Program-made: the position numbers and the translations under genes | Part shown: in pieces, positions 47,190 to 60,989 of the stretch | Layout of the letters: each line of letters begins with the position of its first letter | Numbering within the stretch: the first letter of the stretch is position 1 | From: Warburgia ugandensis | Lineage: Eukaryota > Streptophyta > Magnoliopsida > Canellales > Canellaceae | Reading direction: 5' to 3' | Assembly: GCA_035236585.1 (NCBI GenBank) | Contig: CP141132.1 | Coordinates: 59,369,880 to 59,433,879 of the forward strand | Length of the DNA: 64,000 nt | The notes under the pieces: generated by a model | The model's database searches: none | What the model saw: the letters and a program-made list of their open reading frames with translations, nothing else | What the model was told of the DNA's origin: nothing

Positions 47190-47759
47190 GACAGGCAGAA
47201 ATAAATCGTAGTGTTTGTTTCTTCTTACATTTCCTAATTCCCAAAAGAATTAAATTCAATGTTTCTTTCATTTTTCCGGCGGATGTCAGTGTTTCTTGCT
47301 CTTTTGTTTATCATTCAAAAATTACAACAGAGAGAATTCAGTTCTGGCGTTTCTTTTTCAATATTTCATGAGAGCGAAAGCGAACTGAATTGGGCTGGTT
47401 TAATCGAAGAGAAAACAGACCTTGAAAGGGCGAGAACCATATCTGGATGAGAGAAGTTGAGGGCTGTAAACGGAAGCATCCGTAGCGCGCGCCATTGCCC
47501 TCACCTCTGCTTGCATATCATCCGCACGGTCTCTTGAAACTGAGGTAGCGGAGGGGAGCCCTTGGAAAACTTGTATCTCGTATTTTCCGTCCCCTCCTCC
47601 TCCTGATGATGACGCCGATACGGGTGCGGCAGCCTCGACAATTGCTGCTCGCGGAACTCTTCCTTTCCCATTTCTCCTACTTTTGGGAAATGATATCTTC
47701 ATCAGTGTAGCCACGGAAGGATGAGTAATGGGAGAAGCCATTGAAGAAAGCGGAACCAT
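25992..47759 (-). CDS. ABC1K3: Plastid ABC1-type atypical kinase, ABC1K3-like
   Basis: Predicted ABC1/UbiB-family kinase of plastoglobules; in Arabidopsis ABC1K3 (At1g79600, 711 aa from memory) affects prenyl-lipid metabolism and light-stress senescence. Seven minus-strand exons with GT-AG borders join in frame: 47759-47421, 47074-46847, 44885-44550, 44314-43759, 43521-43335, 43198-42832 and 26126-25992, giving 715 aa. Motifs: KLGQG (165-169), alanine-rich loop AAAS (225-228), VAVK lysine (247), HADPHPGN (379-386) and DFG (399-401). Exon 1 begins [13 protein letters not shown] with an arginine-rich stretch, consistent with a plastid transit peptide; the second Met (residue 7) is another possible start. 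Downstream, [12 protein letters not shown] and [17 protein letters not shown] fit the K3 group. Intron 6 is 16.7 kb and TE-filled. Confidence 0.92.
27497..27705 (+). mobile_element. Au SINE, full length, with target duplication
   Basis: SINE body 27513-27688: GAGCAGCCTGGTGCACGAAG head, GGGGTCCAAGGAAGG, TTACCTTGCATTTTTGCAAG, AGGCTGTTTCCACACCTTGA, a GTGACCTACAGGTCA B-box region and a 3' end GCCAAGGCTCCCCTTCT. The flanks ATATCCATCCTGGTTA (27497-27512) and ATATCCATCCCTAGTTA (27689-27705) form an imperfect target duplication. It is a tRNA-derived short retroelement mobilised by LINE enzymes and lies antisense to the host gene. Confidence 0.88.
29676..29882 (+). mobile_element. Au SINE, near full length, with altered 3' end
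   Basis: The head GGGCAGCCCTAGTGCACAAA at 29688 is followed by GGGGTCCGGGGAAGGGGCTG, CAGCCTTACCTTGCATTTTT, AGAGGCTGATTCCATGCC, CCATGACCTCAAGGTCACAT and ACCGTTGCGCCAAA. The usual GGCTCCCCTTC end is replaced by TTGAACCCGTGACCTCAAGG, a near copy of its own B-box segment. TCAAGGTATAAA before it and TCAAGGTATCATAAA after it look like the target duplication. Confidence 0.82.
30757..31026 (+). repeat. Copia 5' LTR with TATA box
   Basis: Begins TGTGGAATTACAG and ends AAATTCTTCA. CCCTATATATTGTAA near 30956-30970 is a likely TATA box for element transcription, and the same string occurs in the 3' LTR. Confidence 0.9.
31027..31038 (+). other. Copia primer-binding site
   Basis: TGGCATCAGAGC directly follows the LTR and matches the initiator tRNA-Met site TGGTATCAGAGC with one change. 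Confidence 0.85.
31071..32150 (+). pseudogene. Copia gag with zinc knuckle, broken
   Basis: The start [19 protein letters not shown] is 44 bases after the [17 protein letters not shown] is the gag N-terminal signature (HKLNGxNYxxWSxSV). A stop at 31311-31313 and others near 31408 and 31576 break the frame. The middle gag part ([19 protein letters not shown]) is still readable. The knuckle [14 protein letters not shown] is intact near 31862-31904, in the frame opening at 31638. Confidence 0.82.
32151..33260 (+). pseudogene. Copia protease and integrase
   Basis: The protease site reads [13 protein letters not shown] near 32165, where DSGA has become DSRA. GAG-preintegrase [10 protein letters not shown] is followed by TAA at 32661. 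The integrase core keeps [28 protein letters not shown] and, in a shifted frame, [10 protein letters not shown] and [18 protein letters not shown]. Frameshifts near 32990 and 33180 break it. Catalytic aspartates of the core appear retained, while the protease is probably inactive. Confidence 0.82.
33260..34000 (+). pseudogene. Copia integrase-RT linker, degraded
   Basis: This stretch in the same orientation carries the integrase C-terminal and linker region. Frames near 33330-33530 read like [14 protein letters not shown] and [19 protein letters not shown], typical of copia elements between integrase and RT. It then continues as a low-conservation linker. Confidence 0.6.
34000..35495 (+). pseudogene. 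Copia reverse transcriptase and RNase H
   Basis: RT starts [16 protein letters not shown], then [47 protein letters not shown] and [10 protein letters not shown] with the intact YIDD box. RNase H carries [10 protein letters not shown] near 35040. The tail [36 protein letters not shown] and [14 protein letters not shown] ends at the stop 35493-35495, just before the polypurine tract. Frameshifts near 34420, 34650 and 35005-35110 separate the blocks. Confidence 0.85.
35503..35789 (+). repeat. Copia 3' LTR with upstream polypurine tract
   Basis: Begins TGTGGAATTACAG after the polypurine tract TTGAGGGGGAG (35492-35502). It ends AAATTCTTTA, the terminal CA having become TA. Confidence 0.9.
37891..40849 (-). 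mobile_element. Solo LTR of a Tekay/Del-like Ty3 element
   Basis: About 2.96 kb begin AACACCCCGGATTTTTT and end AAGGATATTACA on the plus strand, related along their length to the LTRs at 8.9-12.0 and 16.5-19.6 kb. Shared landmarks include GCATTGCAAAACAAAGCAAT, CACCGCCGCTCCCCGTC, the TCACCTACCTC segment and the ATTACA end. No internal genes or second LTR are present, so it most likely arose by LTR-LTR recombination. The initial TGT and a clean target duplication are not preserved. The duplicate without the insert fixes the borders to within a few bases. Confidence 0.9.
39650..39990. other. CpG-rich segment inside the solo LTR
   Basis: GC- and CpG-dense sequence (for example CGCACGAACGCGCGCGCTGC) in an otherwise AT-rich window. 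Open frames on both strands here come from base composition and are not taken as genes. The equivalent positions in the older LTRs (about 11200-11450 and 18720-18960) carry many TG/CA in place of CG. Confidence 0.8.
41214..41750. repeat. Second copy of a 0.54-kb tandem duplication (unoccupied copy)
   Basis: This 537-base unit repeats the split unit 37723-37890 plus 40850-41213. Both copies share CTTATCTTAGTGGTTGGCAG at the start and CTGACTGCACTAAGATGGC at the end. Differences are few: TGAAGG/TGACGG, a 4-base TTAG-like insertion near 41596, and single bases. In this copy CACAATTAATGGTTTTGAT is uninterrupted. Confidence 0.92.
42377..42733 (-). pseudogene. Stop-interrupted coding-like remnant inside ABC1K3 intron 6, unidentified
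   Basis: One minus-strand frame stays coding-like for about 119 codons with two internal stops. It includes [27 protein letters not shown], a stop, then [20 protein letters not shown] and [19 protein letters not shown]. It starts about 100 bases inside intron 6 from exon 6 and does not resemble the ABC1K C-terminus. It may be part of a LINE or a captured gene fragment; I do not recognise it. Confidence 0.3.
46268..46328 (+). mobile_element. Au SINE, head-only copy in ABC1K3 intron 2
   Basis: GGGCAGCCCAGTGCACGAAG..CATATGCAGGTTCCGG at 46277-46316 matches the first 40 or so bases of the Au SINE. CAGTAA lies on each side (46268-46273 and 46323-46328) as a possible short target duplication. The SINE 3' half is missing. 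Confidence 0.65.
47103..47185. repeat. (TA)n(GA)n microsatellite in ABC1K3 intron 1
   Basis: TA repeats (about 47103-47126) run directly into AG repeats to 47185, within the 346-bp first intron and about 30 bases from the exon 2 acceptor. Confidence 0.96.
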
Positions 47760-48555
47760 GGAAACTGAGCTGGTTTTCTGATATTTTGCAGGCTTTGGGT
47801 TTCAAGTAAGAAGCGACCTTTGTATGTTCATTTACGTAAGGTCGACTGGTGTCACTTAGTTGGCCTGTTGGCCGTTATTGCTTTGTTGCGGGGATATGTG
47901 CCGTAGAAAATTTTGCAATGGATTTGTCAAGACGAGGAATAAACGTGAGGCTCACAAAAACGGGAGGCTGCCTGTGGACTGGGCGGAGTAGAGGCCCGGA
48001 TGCACACACGCACGCTTTTCTCACTCTTTAACCACCCGCACGTCTTTCCTTCCACCAGTTCTTATGTTGTGCAAATACCAGGTGGTAACGAGTTTTCGGG
48101 AGATTGTGACCGTCTATTTTCATTCTATTAGTACGGTCCAAACGAGCTACCAGTGCAACGGATCACTCGAAATTCTACCTATTTGATTCGACCAGGCTAT
48201 ACTGAATATTTTGTTCACCATCATATGCACTCTCAATTGTAGATTGTACGCTTTGTCTCCTTTAACGAATACATGTAGAAAATACTAAATATCTTAGAAA
48301 AGCTTAGGAACAATAAAATGCTCAAAGAGTAAGACAATCATAATAGAAATCTTGAAAGTCGGGAAGAAAAAGAAATCTCAGTAAAGAACCCAATATTTTG
48401 ATATCTTTCAAGCAGATAGAAAGAAATCTCCATCAAGCAGTCAAGATTCTAAAATTTTGAAGGCTGCCAAAGAGAGATCTCACAAGTGGGCCTCAAGGAA
48501 ACCAAAAAAATCACAGAAGAGGACTACAAATAGCATACACAAAGGATCTCAAATA
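47760..48555 (-). promoter_or_regulatory. ABC1K3 upstream region
   Basis: The sequence before the kinase start codon on the minus strand. It must hold the promoter by position, but I could not assign a TATA box or defined sites. No other gene is seen. It borders repeat-rich sequence from about 48420. Confidence 0.35.
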
Positions 48556-48643
48556 GTATAAAAACAAGGGCAGCCCAGTGCATGAAGCAATCACATATGC
48601 AGGATCCAAGGTAGGGGCAGATCACAAAGGCTCTATGGTATAA
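48556..48643 (+). mobile_element. Au SINE, head-only copy with GTATAA target duplication
   Basis: GGGCAGCCCAGTGCATGAAG through GGCAGATCACAAAGGCTCTATG (48568-48637) is the first 70 or so bases of Au SINE. It is flanked by GTATAA at 48556-48561 and 48638-48643. The host sequence is one copy of a local duplication. The other copy (about 48698-48760: CACAAAGGATCTCAAA-like, then GAGTCTAACTTCAGAAATTC) lacks the SINE and serves as an empty site. Confidence 0.8.
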
Positions 48644-49679
48644 CTTCAAAAATTCAGAGAGAAAGAATCTTGATTTCTGAAAATGAAATAGCACACTACA
48701 AAGGATCTCAAAGAGTCTAACTTCAGAAATTCAGAGAAAATGAATTTTGACTTTTGGAAAACCAAGGACAGCACTCTTAAAAACTCTAGCAGAACACCTT
48801 CACAAAACTCTCACAGAATTAAAAATTGAGTGAATGAAGGCTAGCATGCATTTTCTTTACATAAGGGTTTCTCTCCTCTAAAATCTCTACCAGAAGTAGC
48901 GTGGGACTATAATCCCTATCCCTTTTCATAAGAGTTATCTCAATCCATCTCTTATAAAAATGGCAATGTGAGATTGTTAATCCATTTAATTTAAAAAGCA
49001 AAGCCAACAATCCCTTGTGTTTTAAGTTAAAACAAACCAAATTAACATTCCTTGATTTGTTTTTAATTTAAAACAACTGTAAAAAAGTTCAAAAATATAA
49101 ACATAGTAGTAATGCAATTACCATGAATAGCAAACCTCAAGGAATCACCCTACCCACTCTCTCTAATTTATGATGGACCTCAAATGGTGTTGTCTCTACA
49201 ACCTTGGAAGGGCCCTTTCCCAAGTATGGATCTAGACATTCCTATGATCAAGGTCATTTATATTGAAATGCACCATCTTACAATACATCAACTCATAACA
49301 TTATGCAAAATAAAAACACAAATCTCATTCATTCTATGATTACATAAATCACCATATTAGTACATTGAATTAAGATAAATGAAGATTTCAAAATCCCTCT
49401 ACACAGGCATATATACATCATAGTTTAGTACAAGTTAAATAAGATGAACCCCATTACCCCATATGCATGAATGAATGTCAATGAATTCTCTAGTGAGGAT
49501 GATAGGATTCCACAAGGTGCTTGATCTCTTATTGGTCTGTGCGCACTAGGGTGGCAAGGGAACTATGACTCAACTCTACTCAAATCTGTTAAATTGGGGG
49601 TTGAGCTCACAACCCAATGAGAAAAACTAGGCTTAGGTTTGATTTTTAGCATTTTATGTAATTTCTGTGATTTTTAGAA
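48644..49679. other. Repeat-rich intergenic, no gene recognised
   Basis: The short duplicated block described for the SINE head continues to about 48760. The rest is AT-rich with no recognised coding sequence. Confidence 0.45.
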
Positions 49680-50346
49680 TTTTAGGTAATTACTTTAGTT
49701 TAATAAATTATTTGACAAGGTTAAAATAATTAAAATACTTTTTAATTAAATTTTGTTTATTAATAGTCTCTGTGGATCTAGTCATACTTGCACATTCTAT
49801 ATTGCAATAGGGCTGTACACTTGCAATATTATATTTGAAATACATCAAGTTTCTAGTGTCCTTGTCGAGTACTCACAACAAATTTTTAGTAAAATCTAGG
49901 ATAATTAATTTACCACTAGTTGTAGATTTTAGAGTTGCATTTATTTTAGTTGCATTTTGCATTTTATGTTCATTATTCATGTGACTTTTAGGGTTCTCAC
50001 TTTTATATATTTTTTGTAGGAATTTGGAGCAAAATTTGAAGGAAATTAGGATAGTTTATAAATTTTTATTTTGAGTGAATTGTCTTAAGGGTGAATGTAT
50101 TTTATTTAATTACAATTTATTCAAATTAAAGGGTTGTAAAAAAATAGGTTAATGGTAGACCATCCTACCTCCAAAGAGGAGGTGGCATATACATGGATCC
50201 ACCCTTGTACAAGATGACTTTATCTAGAAATCCATTATATTACTTTTTGCATTGCACCTAGGAGTTTTCATTAGTTATCATTTATTTAACAAGGATAGTC
50301 AAAACTCTGCTATAACCCAATGGCATAGGCTGTTGAGGTTATAGTG
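49680..50346 (+). repeat. LTR tail and 5' internal stub (partial copy 0)
   Basis: About 49690-49845 aligns to the end of the LTR at 60830-60990, including the ATACATCAAGTTTCTAGTGTCC equivalent of the primer site. Then 49846-50225 aligns to the 5' internal region at 61005-61365, including GAGGAGGTGGC.TATACAT.GATCCACCCTT. The rest of the internal region is missing and the next LTR starts at 50347. Confidence 0.7.
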
Positions 50347-53300
50347 TGATATATATAGAAATATTATATACATACCTCTTATTTTGCATATTTTAGTCCT
50401 AGAAATCACTTAATCATCACTAATTAGGGTTAATTTTATAATTTTACAGGTCCAGGGTTCAAATGAAAAATGACAAGATTGACCATCTTACCCTTGAAAG
50501 AGCAACTTCATTAACCAATATACATTATGGAATCATACATGTCATTAACAAAGTTAGAGAGTTCAGAATGATTATTGGATGTTAAAATCAAAGTCAGAAT
50601 AGTCAGAAATCCTAAATGGAATATGGAGCCTCATCCATTCAAAATAGGGTGTTGTATTAAAAGTAAGGTGATAGAACTTCCCAAGCAAGCATTCAAGCCA
50701 ACCACCACCTTGTAAAGCTTTTAAAGAAAGCCCAAATCACATACAATGAGATCATAAACAATGGGAGCTTCTGAAATGAAACAAGTAAAAGACTATGGTC
50801 CATGGGGGACTTATTCATTACTTTCACTCTTATACTCAATCAAAGGAATGATCCATTAAAGGGAAATGACAAAATTTAAATGAAAACATGGTGATTCCTA
50901 ATCAATTATAAGTGGAAAAAATGAAGGAATAAAGTGACTCGTGGAGACAATGAGTAGAAGAGAGAGACTATTTATGTGAAATCTATGGTTGAAAGTCATC
51001 TTACACTTTATGCACTTAAAGGTCAACATCTACCCTTGTAGATGTATATCCTAAGAATCCAATGAAGACATTTTCAAGCAAGGATGGATCAATAAGAAGC
51101 TAGATTGCAATGATGACCAAAGCGAAAGTCTATTAGTGAAAGAGTTTTCATAGAGCTACCTACCTAAATTCAAGGAAAGAAGATCCCTTAAAATATTGAA
51201 AAAGACATCCCACCTATGTGGAATACTATTGGATAGAATAAAAACATGAAAAACCTAGAGTGCATAAGGAAATCTCTAACAATTCTAGGTCATCCACTTT
51301 AGGGTAGTCCAATTCAACTGTGGAGAGTAAAGAAGCCTTAAAAACAAGATTATTTGGATACGATTACTCCAACCATATTTCAGCCATACAATATAGGATG
51401 ATGATGATCTAGGGGCTAAGAAAGAAATATTGAAAAGGTAAAAACCCTAACCACTTAGCCCTTTTTGAAAAGTCAAATCAAAGTACTAAGATCTCCACCG
51501 TTGATTATCATCCAATGGGTCAAATTCACTTCAAAAAATTAGAAACTGCAACACATTCCCATCGTTTCCATGCCTCTCACCTTATCTAATCTCTAATACC
51601 ACCTAACTTCCTAGATTTTATCTTAATTTTACTCCATTCGTTCCCTCCTAAGTAAGCTAGTTCCTTATCACACCAAAACTACCTTCCTAACCACCCTTGT
51701 CCCTTTCCCTTCCCTACTTTCCTAGTCTAATTCACTTCTTATATTGATTTCAATTCAAATACTCCCTCCCACTTGATTTCCACACCTCCCCCTCTCTCTT
51801 CTCCCCTCCTCATCATCCAAACCATCTCAACCTTCCATTCTTTCTTCCTTTAAATCCTAACATTCCATTCCCAGTTCTTCCTTCTCCTAAAAATCTATAA
51901 ATAAGAGGTTAAAGAGAAGGAAAACACATCTTTCAACTTTCCTTAGAATGCATAGCCAAATCACATGAGAAATAGAGGGGGGAAGATCACCCTCACCCAA
52001 GCTCCCTTCAAGCTTCCATGATCAAATTCCTCAAAGATAAGGGTAGGGTCTCAACCTAAGTTCCAATTCCTTACTTTCTTATTTTTCTTTTATTTTCTCT
52101 TCCATTCACCTTCTTTAAGCATGCATTTATTTAGTTTTTGCTTAGATTAGATTGATTATTCATCATATTTCATGCTTTCTTAGATTACACGCAAAGTAAC
52201 TTTGTAGTTACCTTTAGTTTGCATGTTAATTTCTCATTTTTATTAGTTTTGTAGTTCATGTTTAGAATAATAATTATATTCACCTTAAGAGTAATTTATA
52301 TGCATATCATGTTTTCTTTCTATTCAATTAGGCTTTTCATGCATATAGGAATAGGGTTTTCAATGCATTCCCACAAATTTTGGTGGATGCATCTTTTTCA
52401 AGTTCACATGCATGGTAGATTTAACATCATGTTTAGGTTGCATTCATTGTAGTATAATGAGTTAGTTTTATTTCTTTAGGTTAGGTCTAGCATATTCTCC
52501 CATTTAGCATGTTTGGTTTCCATGTTTTTAAGCACTTTCCTATTTTAGAAGTAGGGTAGTTTCTAATTTTATATTCTATGTTTAGATCTTAGATTTTCTT
52601 ACTTTTTAGCTTTAGAAACTTTCTAATTTTATTTCCATATACATTAGGAATGTTTTAAGATTAGTTTAGATTCATTTTAGAAAGTAGTTGCATTGTACAT
52701 TCTTAGAAGTAGCACTTTCCTAATTTAGAAACCCATGTTTGACTTTCTAATTTCCTTTGCTTACTTTCTAATATCAGTTTACAAACTTCATGCATGTTAG
52801 TTCATTAGATTTAGAAATCATTCTTAGTTTATAAATTCATGAAAATTTATGCATCTTAGTTGCATTTAGTAAGCATCATCAGTTTCTAATTCACACACAC
52901 ACACTTTCTAATTTTAGGTTCGTGCATTATCCATGTTAGTTAACATCCATGCATCATTCCTCTTTCTTTCTTTCGAATTTCTTTTTATGGAGTTGGATTA
53001 AGAAAAATAAAAGGATTCTTATAAATAGGAAAACTTTCTAATTTCTTAGTTATGGTTGAGGAAAACAAGCAAATCCATCCTTAAGCCATTTAGGTTCCTA
53101 GATAAAGGCCTTCATGTTGGAGGGAGGATACACCATGTACCTACTTACCACTTCATCTCCAAAGGCTAGGATGGGTTAGTCATAAAACAAGGGCCACTAT
53201 CTCCACTTTGTTTTGTTTTCTTCTATTTTATGTTTAAGGAAGGAAGCATCCACTATTTTTCAACTTCCTTAAAGATGAATGACCTCTAATTACCTCTTTA

Positions 53301-54146
53301 TCTAAACTCTCTAAAGTTTTTCTCTTTCTTTTAAGAGTTTTTGGCTTAGGAAAAATGCGATAACCTTTTTTTATTTCCTTTTCCATCATCTTATTCCTTT
53401 CTTGGTGGTGATTATTTAGCAAAAAGTGTTAGGACTCCTTTTTCCTTGGTTGCTCTAATACTTCATTCCTAAGGATCATTTAATGTGATTTTCTAGGTTT
53501 TGGCAAGTTGGGATATAGAGGATGAAAAGCTTGGTGGTAATTTAATGTATTTTGGGTTGAAGAGAAGTGTATAATCTCCTGTTGAGTGACACTATGTGAT
53601 CCCAACAACAAAATTAAAGCCCGAGCTAGAAGGACATTTACTTGATTTATTTACATGCATTCTTTCCCATGCTTATGTAACAAATCCTTGTAATTTGGAA
53701 ATTAATAAAATAGTTCTTTTTCCTTTTCCCTTTTCCCTTTTTCTTTGCCAATTTGTTCCTTACTTTAATTTTTAGTTAGTGTAGTTTTAGAAAGTTACAT
53801 TAATGTGTAGTTAGTTATAGTTTAGATAGTTTGCTTAGTTCTTAGTTAATTATAGTTTTAGATAGTTTCATTTTCTAGTTAATGGTTATTTTAGGAAGTA
53901 TTCTCTTTTCTAGTTAGTTGTAATTTTAGAAAGTTTTTTAGTTTAGTTTCTTACTTATTTAGATAGTTTCTTTAATTACTTGCTTTCTAATATAGGGTTA
54001 CTTTCTAATTTAGTTTAGTTATAAATTGTCCTTCTCTTAATTGGTTTGTCTAGGTTAAAGTAAGATGATCTAAATTCTAATTAACTCTATTTATCAAATA
54101 GTCTTCATGGGATTGGCCCATATTTGCCAATTCTATTCCCTAATTG
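50347..54146 (+). repeat. Athila/Tat-like LTR, copy 1, 3' end deleted
   Basis: Begins TGATATATATAGAAATATTA and aligns with 56961-60945 almost throughout, including GCACTTAAAGGTCAA, ATCTATAAATAAGAGGTTAAAGAG (about 51892; a TATA-like site) and TTTAGGTTGCAT.CATTGTAGTATAA. It stops at CCAATTCTATTCCCTAATTGACCC. The final 45 or so bases of the LTR, the primer site and about 1.2 kb of internal sequence are deleted relative to copy 2. Confidence 0.8.
52892..52904. repeat. (CA)6 in LTR copy 1
   Basis: Short CA run at the position that carries a long CA array in LTR copy 2. Confidence 0.95.
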
Positions 54147-56960
54147 ACCCGAATGACATAACAATATGAGCTATACCAGTCATTTCCTCTATATTAGGGG
54201 GATTTATCATTGAAAGAGACCCTAAGGTTATATATTAAAGTGACTCAACAATCTATTCCATAGATGGAATCCCAATGGGGTCAAATAATAGTTGCATTTA
54301 AAGAAAGGGGTGAGGAAATAGAATAAGTTGAGGGCTTTGATAAGCCCATCAACAACTATTTAAGGATAGTAATAATATCCGATTTTGAAGATTTTTCCAA
54401 TACAGAGAGTCAAGTGTATACGCCATCCCTACCCTTTGATAGTAATGATCCATTCCACGCATGTCTCGCTCATTCTAAGTTTTATATAAACAACTCCATT
54501 GATGAAGTAAATTTATTGGATATTGATCCATTAATGGACACTTCTTAATGGATATATAGCTCAGGTAGGATCTCTTTCATTACTTAAATCTAATTTGAGC
54601 CATATAATGAATAAGAACCTAATTTGGACCTGCAACCTTTGCCAAAAAGTGCACTTGGTGACAATTTAGGTTTATCTAAAACCTTACCTGTGACTATAGA
54701 ATTGGAAAAGGAGTTACTTGAACTTCAACTAGCTCTCTAGTGTACATTAGAGGATAATGAGGGTTTAAGCCCTCCTATTTCTTTGCATCAAGAGGAAATG
54801 AGCCAACCTTATGGGAGATGCAGAGTCAGCTTAACCCTAACAATCATGACAAAGTAAGGGAGGAGGAATATTATCAATTCATTGATGTTGATCTATTTTA
54901 CCCTAAATTTGACAAAACTTGGGCCAAGTCATCTGACTTGTTCCCATCAAATTTAAATTCATAGTGGTCATGCTATATTGTTATCACCACCACACATATC
55001 TGGGTGGAAAATGTACATTGACTACTATGAAATTCTACAAATGGAGTAAGTTTTCTAAAAACTCCTTCACAGTTAGTTTTAAGTTAGTTAGTTTAGGTTT
55101 AGGTTAGGTGTCACAGTGTTGTATTTCAATTGTATATTTTGCATCTTTGCACATATCAATAGATTGTTACACTAACCCAGGAGTGTAAGTGATATCTTTC
55201 TCACCCTTTCCTCTTAGGTTTATTATTACATTTGTCCATGGTAAGTAGTTTTAAACATGAGGACAATGTTTAAATTAAGTCTAGGTGTAGGTTACTCAAA
55301 ATTTGATGGGTCCAAAGTTTTTCTTAGTCATTTTTAGAGTTATTTTTTAAAAAAAAATTAAAAAATTCCTTTACAAGGATGAGAATTTAGATTTTCTGAC
55401 TATTTAAGTTATATTGGAAGTTTATTAATAGATTTGTACACAATTAGTTCACTATTTTATCCTTTTCTAAAGTGTTACATGAAAAGTTGAACTTAGAATA
55501 TTTATTTCACAAAATATACATATGTATATAGTTAAGTTGAAGAGAAAATATAACTTAGAGATCCTAAATAAGATGAGTGGAGACAATTAACCCATGTTAG
55601 CTTTAGAGCCTTTCTTTCCTAGAGAGGGTTACATAAATTCAAAAAATTTCTTCAGCAAATAGTAATTTCCTAGTTGATCTCATTTTACTTCATCTTAATC
55701 AACTATTAGGAAAATATCAATAGACTATACCGATTATCTCTTGATTTTATAGTTATATTGAAGTTATATGAAACTTAAGAAATAATAGAGGCCATCTTTA
55801 ATTGACCCAGAGCATTTACCCTTCCCATGATTATTTTTCCACTAATTAGACCCTTGAGCCTTGACAATAAATCTTTTTCTTTATGAACCTATTAACCATT
55901 ACCCTATTGAAACCCTATAATGTATCCACTGCACAGTTGTTTTAAAAATGTAGACATGGTTTGAAGATTATCTTTAAAAAAATGTGCAATACAAGTCAAT
56001 AGATGAACAAAAAGGGTGAGAAAAAGATAAATTTTCAAATAAAAGACTATACTGAAAGTTAAAATGAAACAAAAAATGATAAAAGTTAAGAAAAAAATAT
56101 CCATAGAATTGTTCACTCTTATGGGTTGAGAAGAAAGTTGAGAATACACTAGCAGAAGACTTTTACATATTTTTCAAACAACTTTTGTTTACCTTTATAC
56201 ACATTCTTTTGATAACTCAGTCCTAAGCTTACTTTTTGTCCTAATAGAAGTCCTAACTTGATCTTAGGAGAAGTATGACTTGGATATAGTTATTAATGAC
56301 TAAAGAATATTGGTAGAGTATAACATTTTTAATAGTTGATATCCTTTTATGAGACCAATACCATATTTTTTTTAAAGTTATTGTTCTTTGGTATAAAATA
56401 TTTGAGAATTTGACCTTGTTAAACATTATTCTACTTGCATATTGAAGAGAATGTAACCCACTTTCAAGAGACTTCTTTCTAAATGTCAAGTATATCCCAT
56501 GAGGCTTTAACTCAAAACATACATTTGGATGGTAATCTAGGTTATAATTCCTTGGAGACCTATCACTGTATATATATTGGCTATATTTACACATTCACAT
56601 TTCAAGGTTTAATGAATTAATGGGATATCTTTAGTATAAGGATAGAATTTTGAACTATTGATCATTTCTATTAGCTTGCTATAGTTAGGAGTTAATGAGC
56701 TGAATAGAAGAATATTCTCTGAGATACATGAAGGACCTTAATAAGATTTTTGAAAATGTTTATGGGTAGCATTTGTAGAAACCATTACGAGATTAAAAGT
56801 CGTCCACTAGGGATAACCTAGGGCTTTAAAGGGTTTCTACATATGCTAAATGGAGATGAGAGTACCAGCCAAATTGGTTAGGATATATTTTTAAAACATC
56901 TTCTTTTCCAATTTTTGTTGTTTTTCTTGAGGGCTAGCAAAATCTAAGTCTAGGGGTATT
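54147..56960 (+). other. Internal region of copy 1, with pol remnant and polypurine tract
   Basis: From TTTCCTCTATATTAGG (about 54182) it aligns with 62188 onward of copy 2. Near 54610-54870 a frame reads LDLQPLPKSALGDNLG, KTLPVTIE, ELLELQLAL, TLEDNEGLSPPISLHQEEM and QLNPN. This matches the stretch leading into Athila/Tat reverse transcriptases (LELKPLPxxLKYAYLG; LPVII; WxxxDIKGISPxxCMHxIxLE; QRRLNP). RT itself is absent; the sequence jumps to EEYYQF..LFYPKFDKTW. It ends in GGGCTAGCAAAATCTAAGTC and a GGGG tract before the next LTR. Confidence 0.65.
56943..56960 (+). other. Polypurine tract before LTR copy 2
   Basis: TCTAAGTCTAGGGGTATT precedes TGAT, resembling the Athila/Tat 3' junction CTAAGTTTGGGGGTATTTGAT. 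Confidence 0.65.
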
Positions 56961-60989
<4,029 letters not shown>

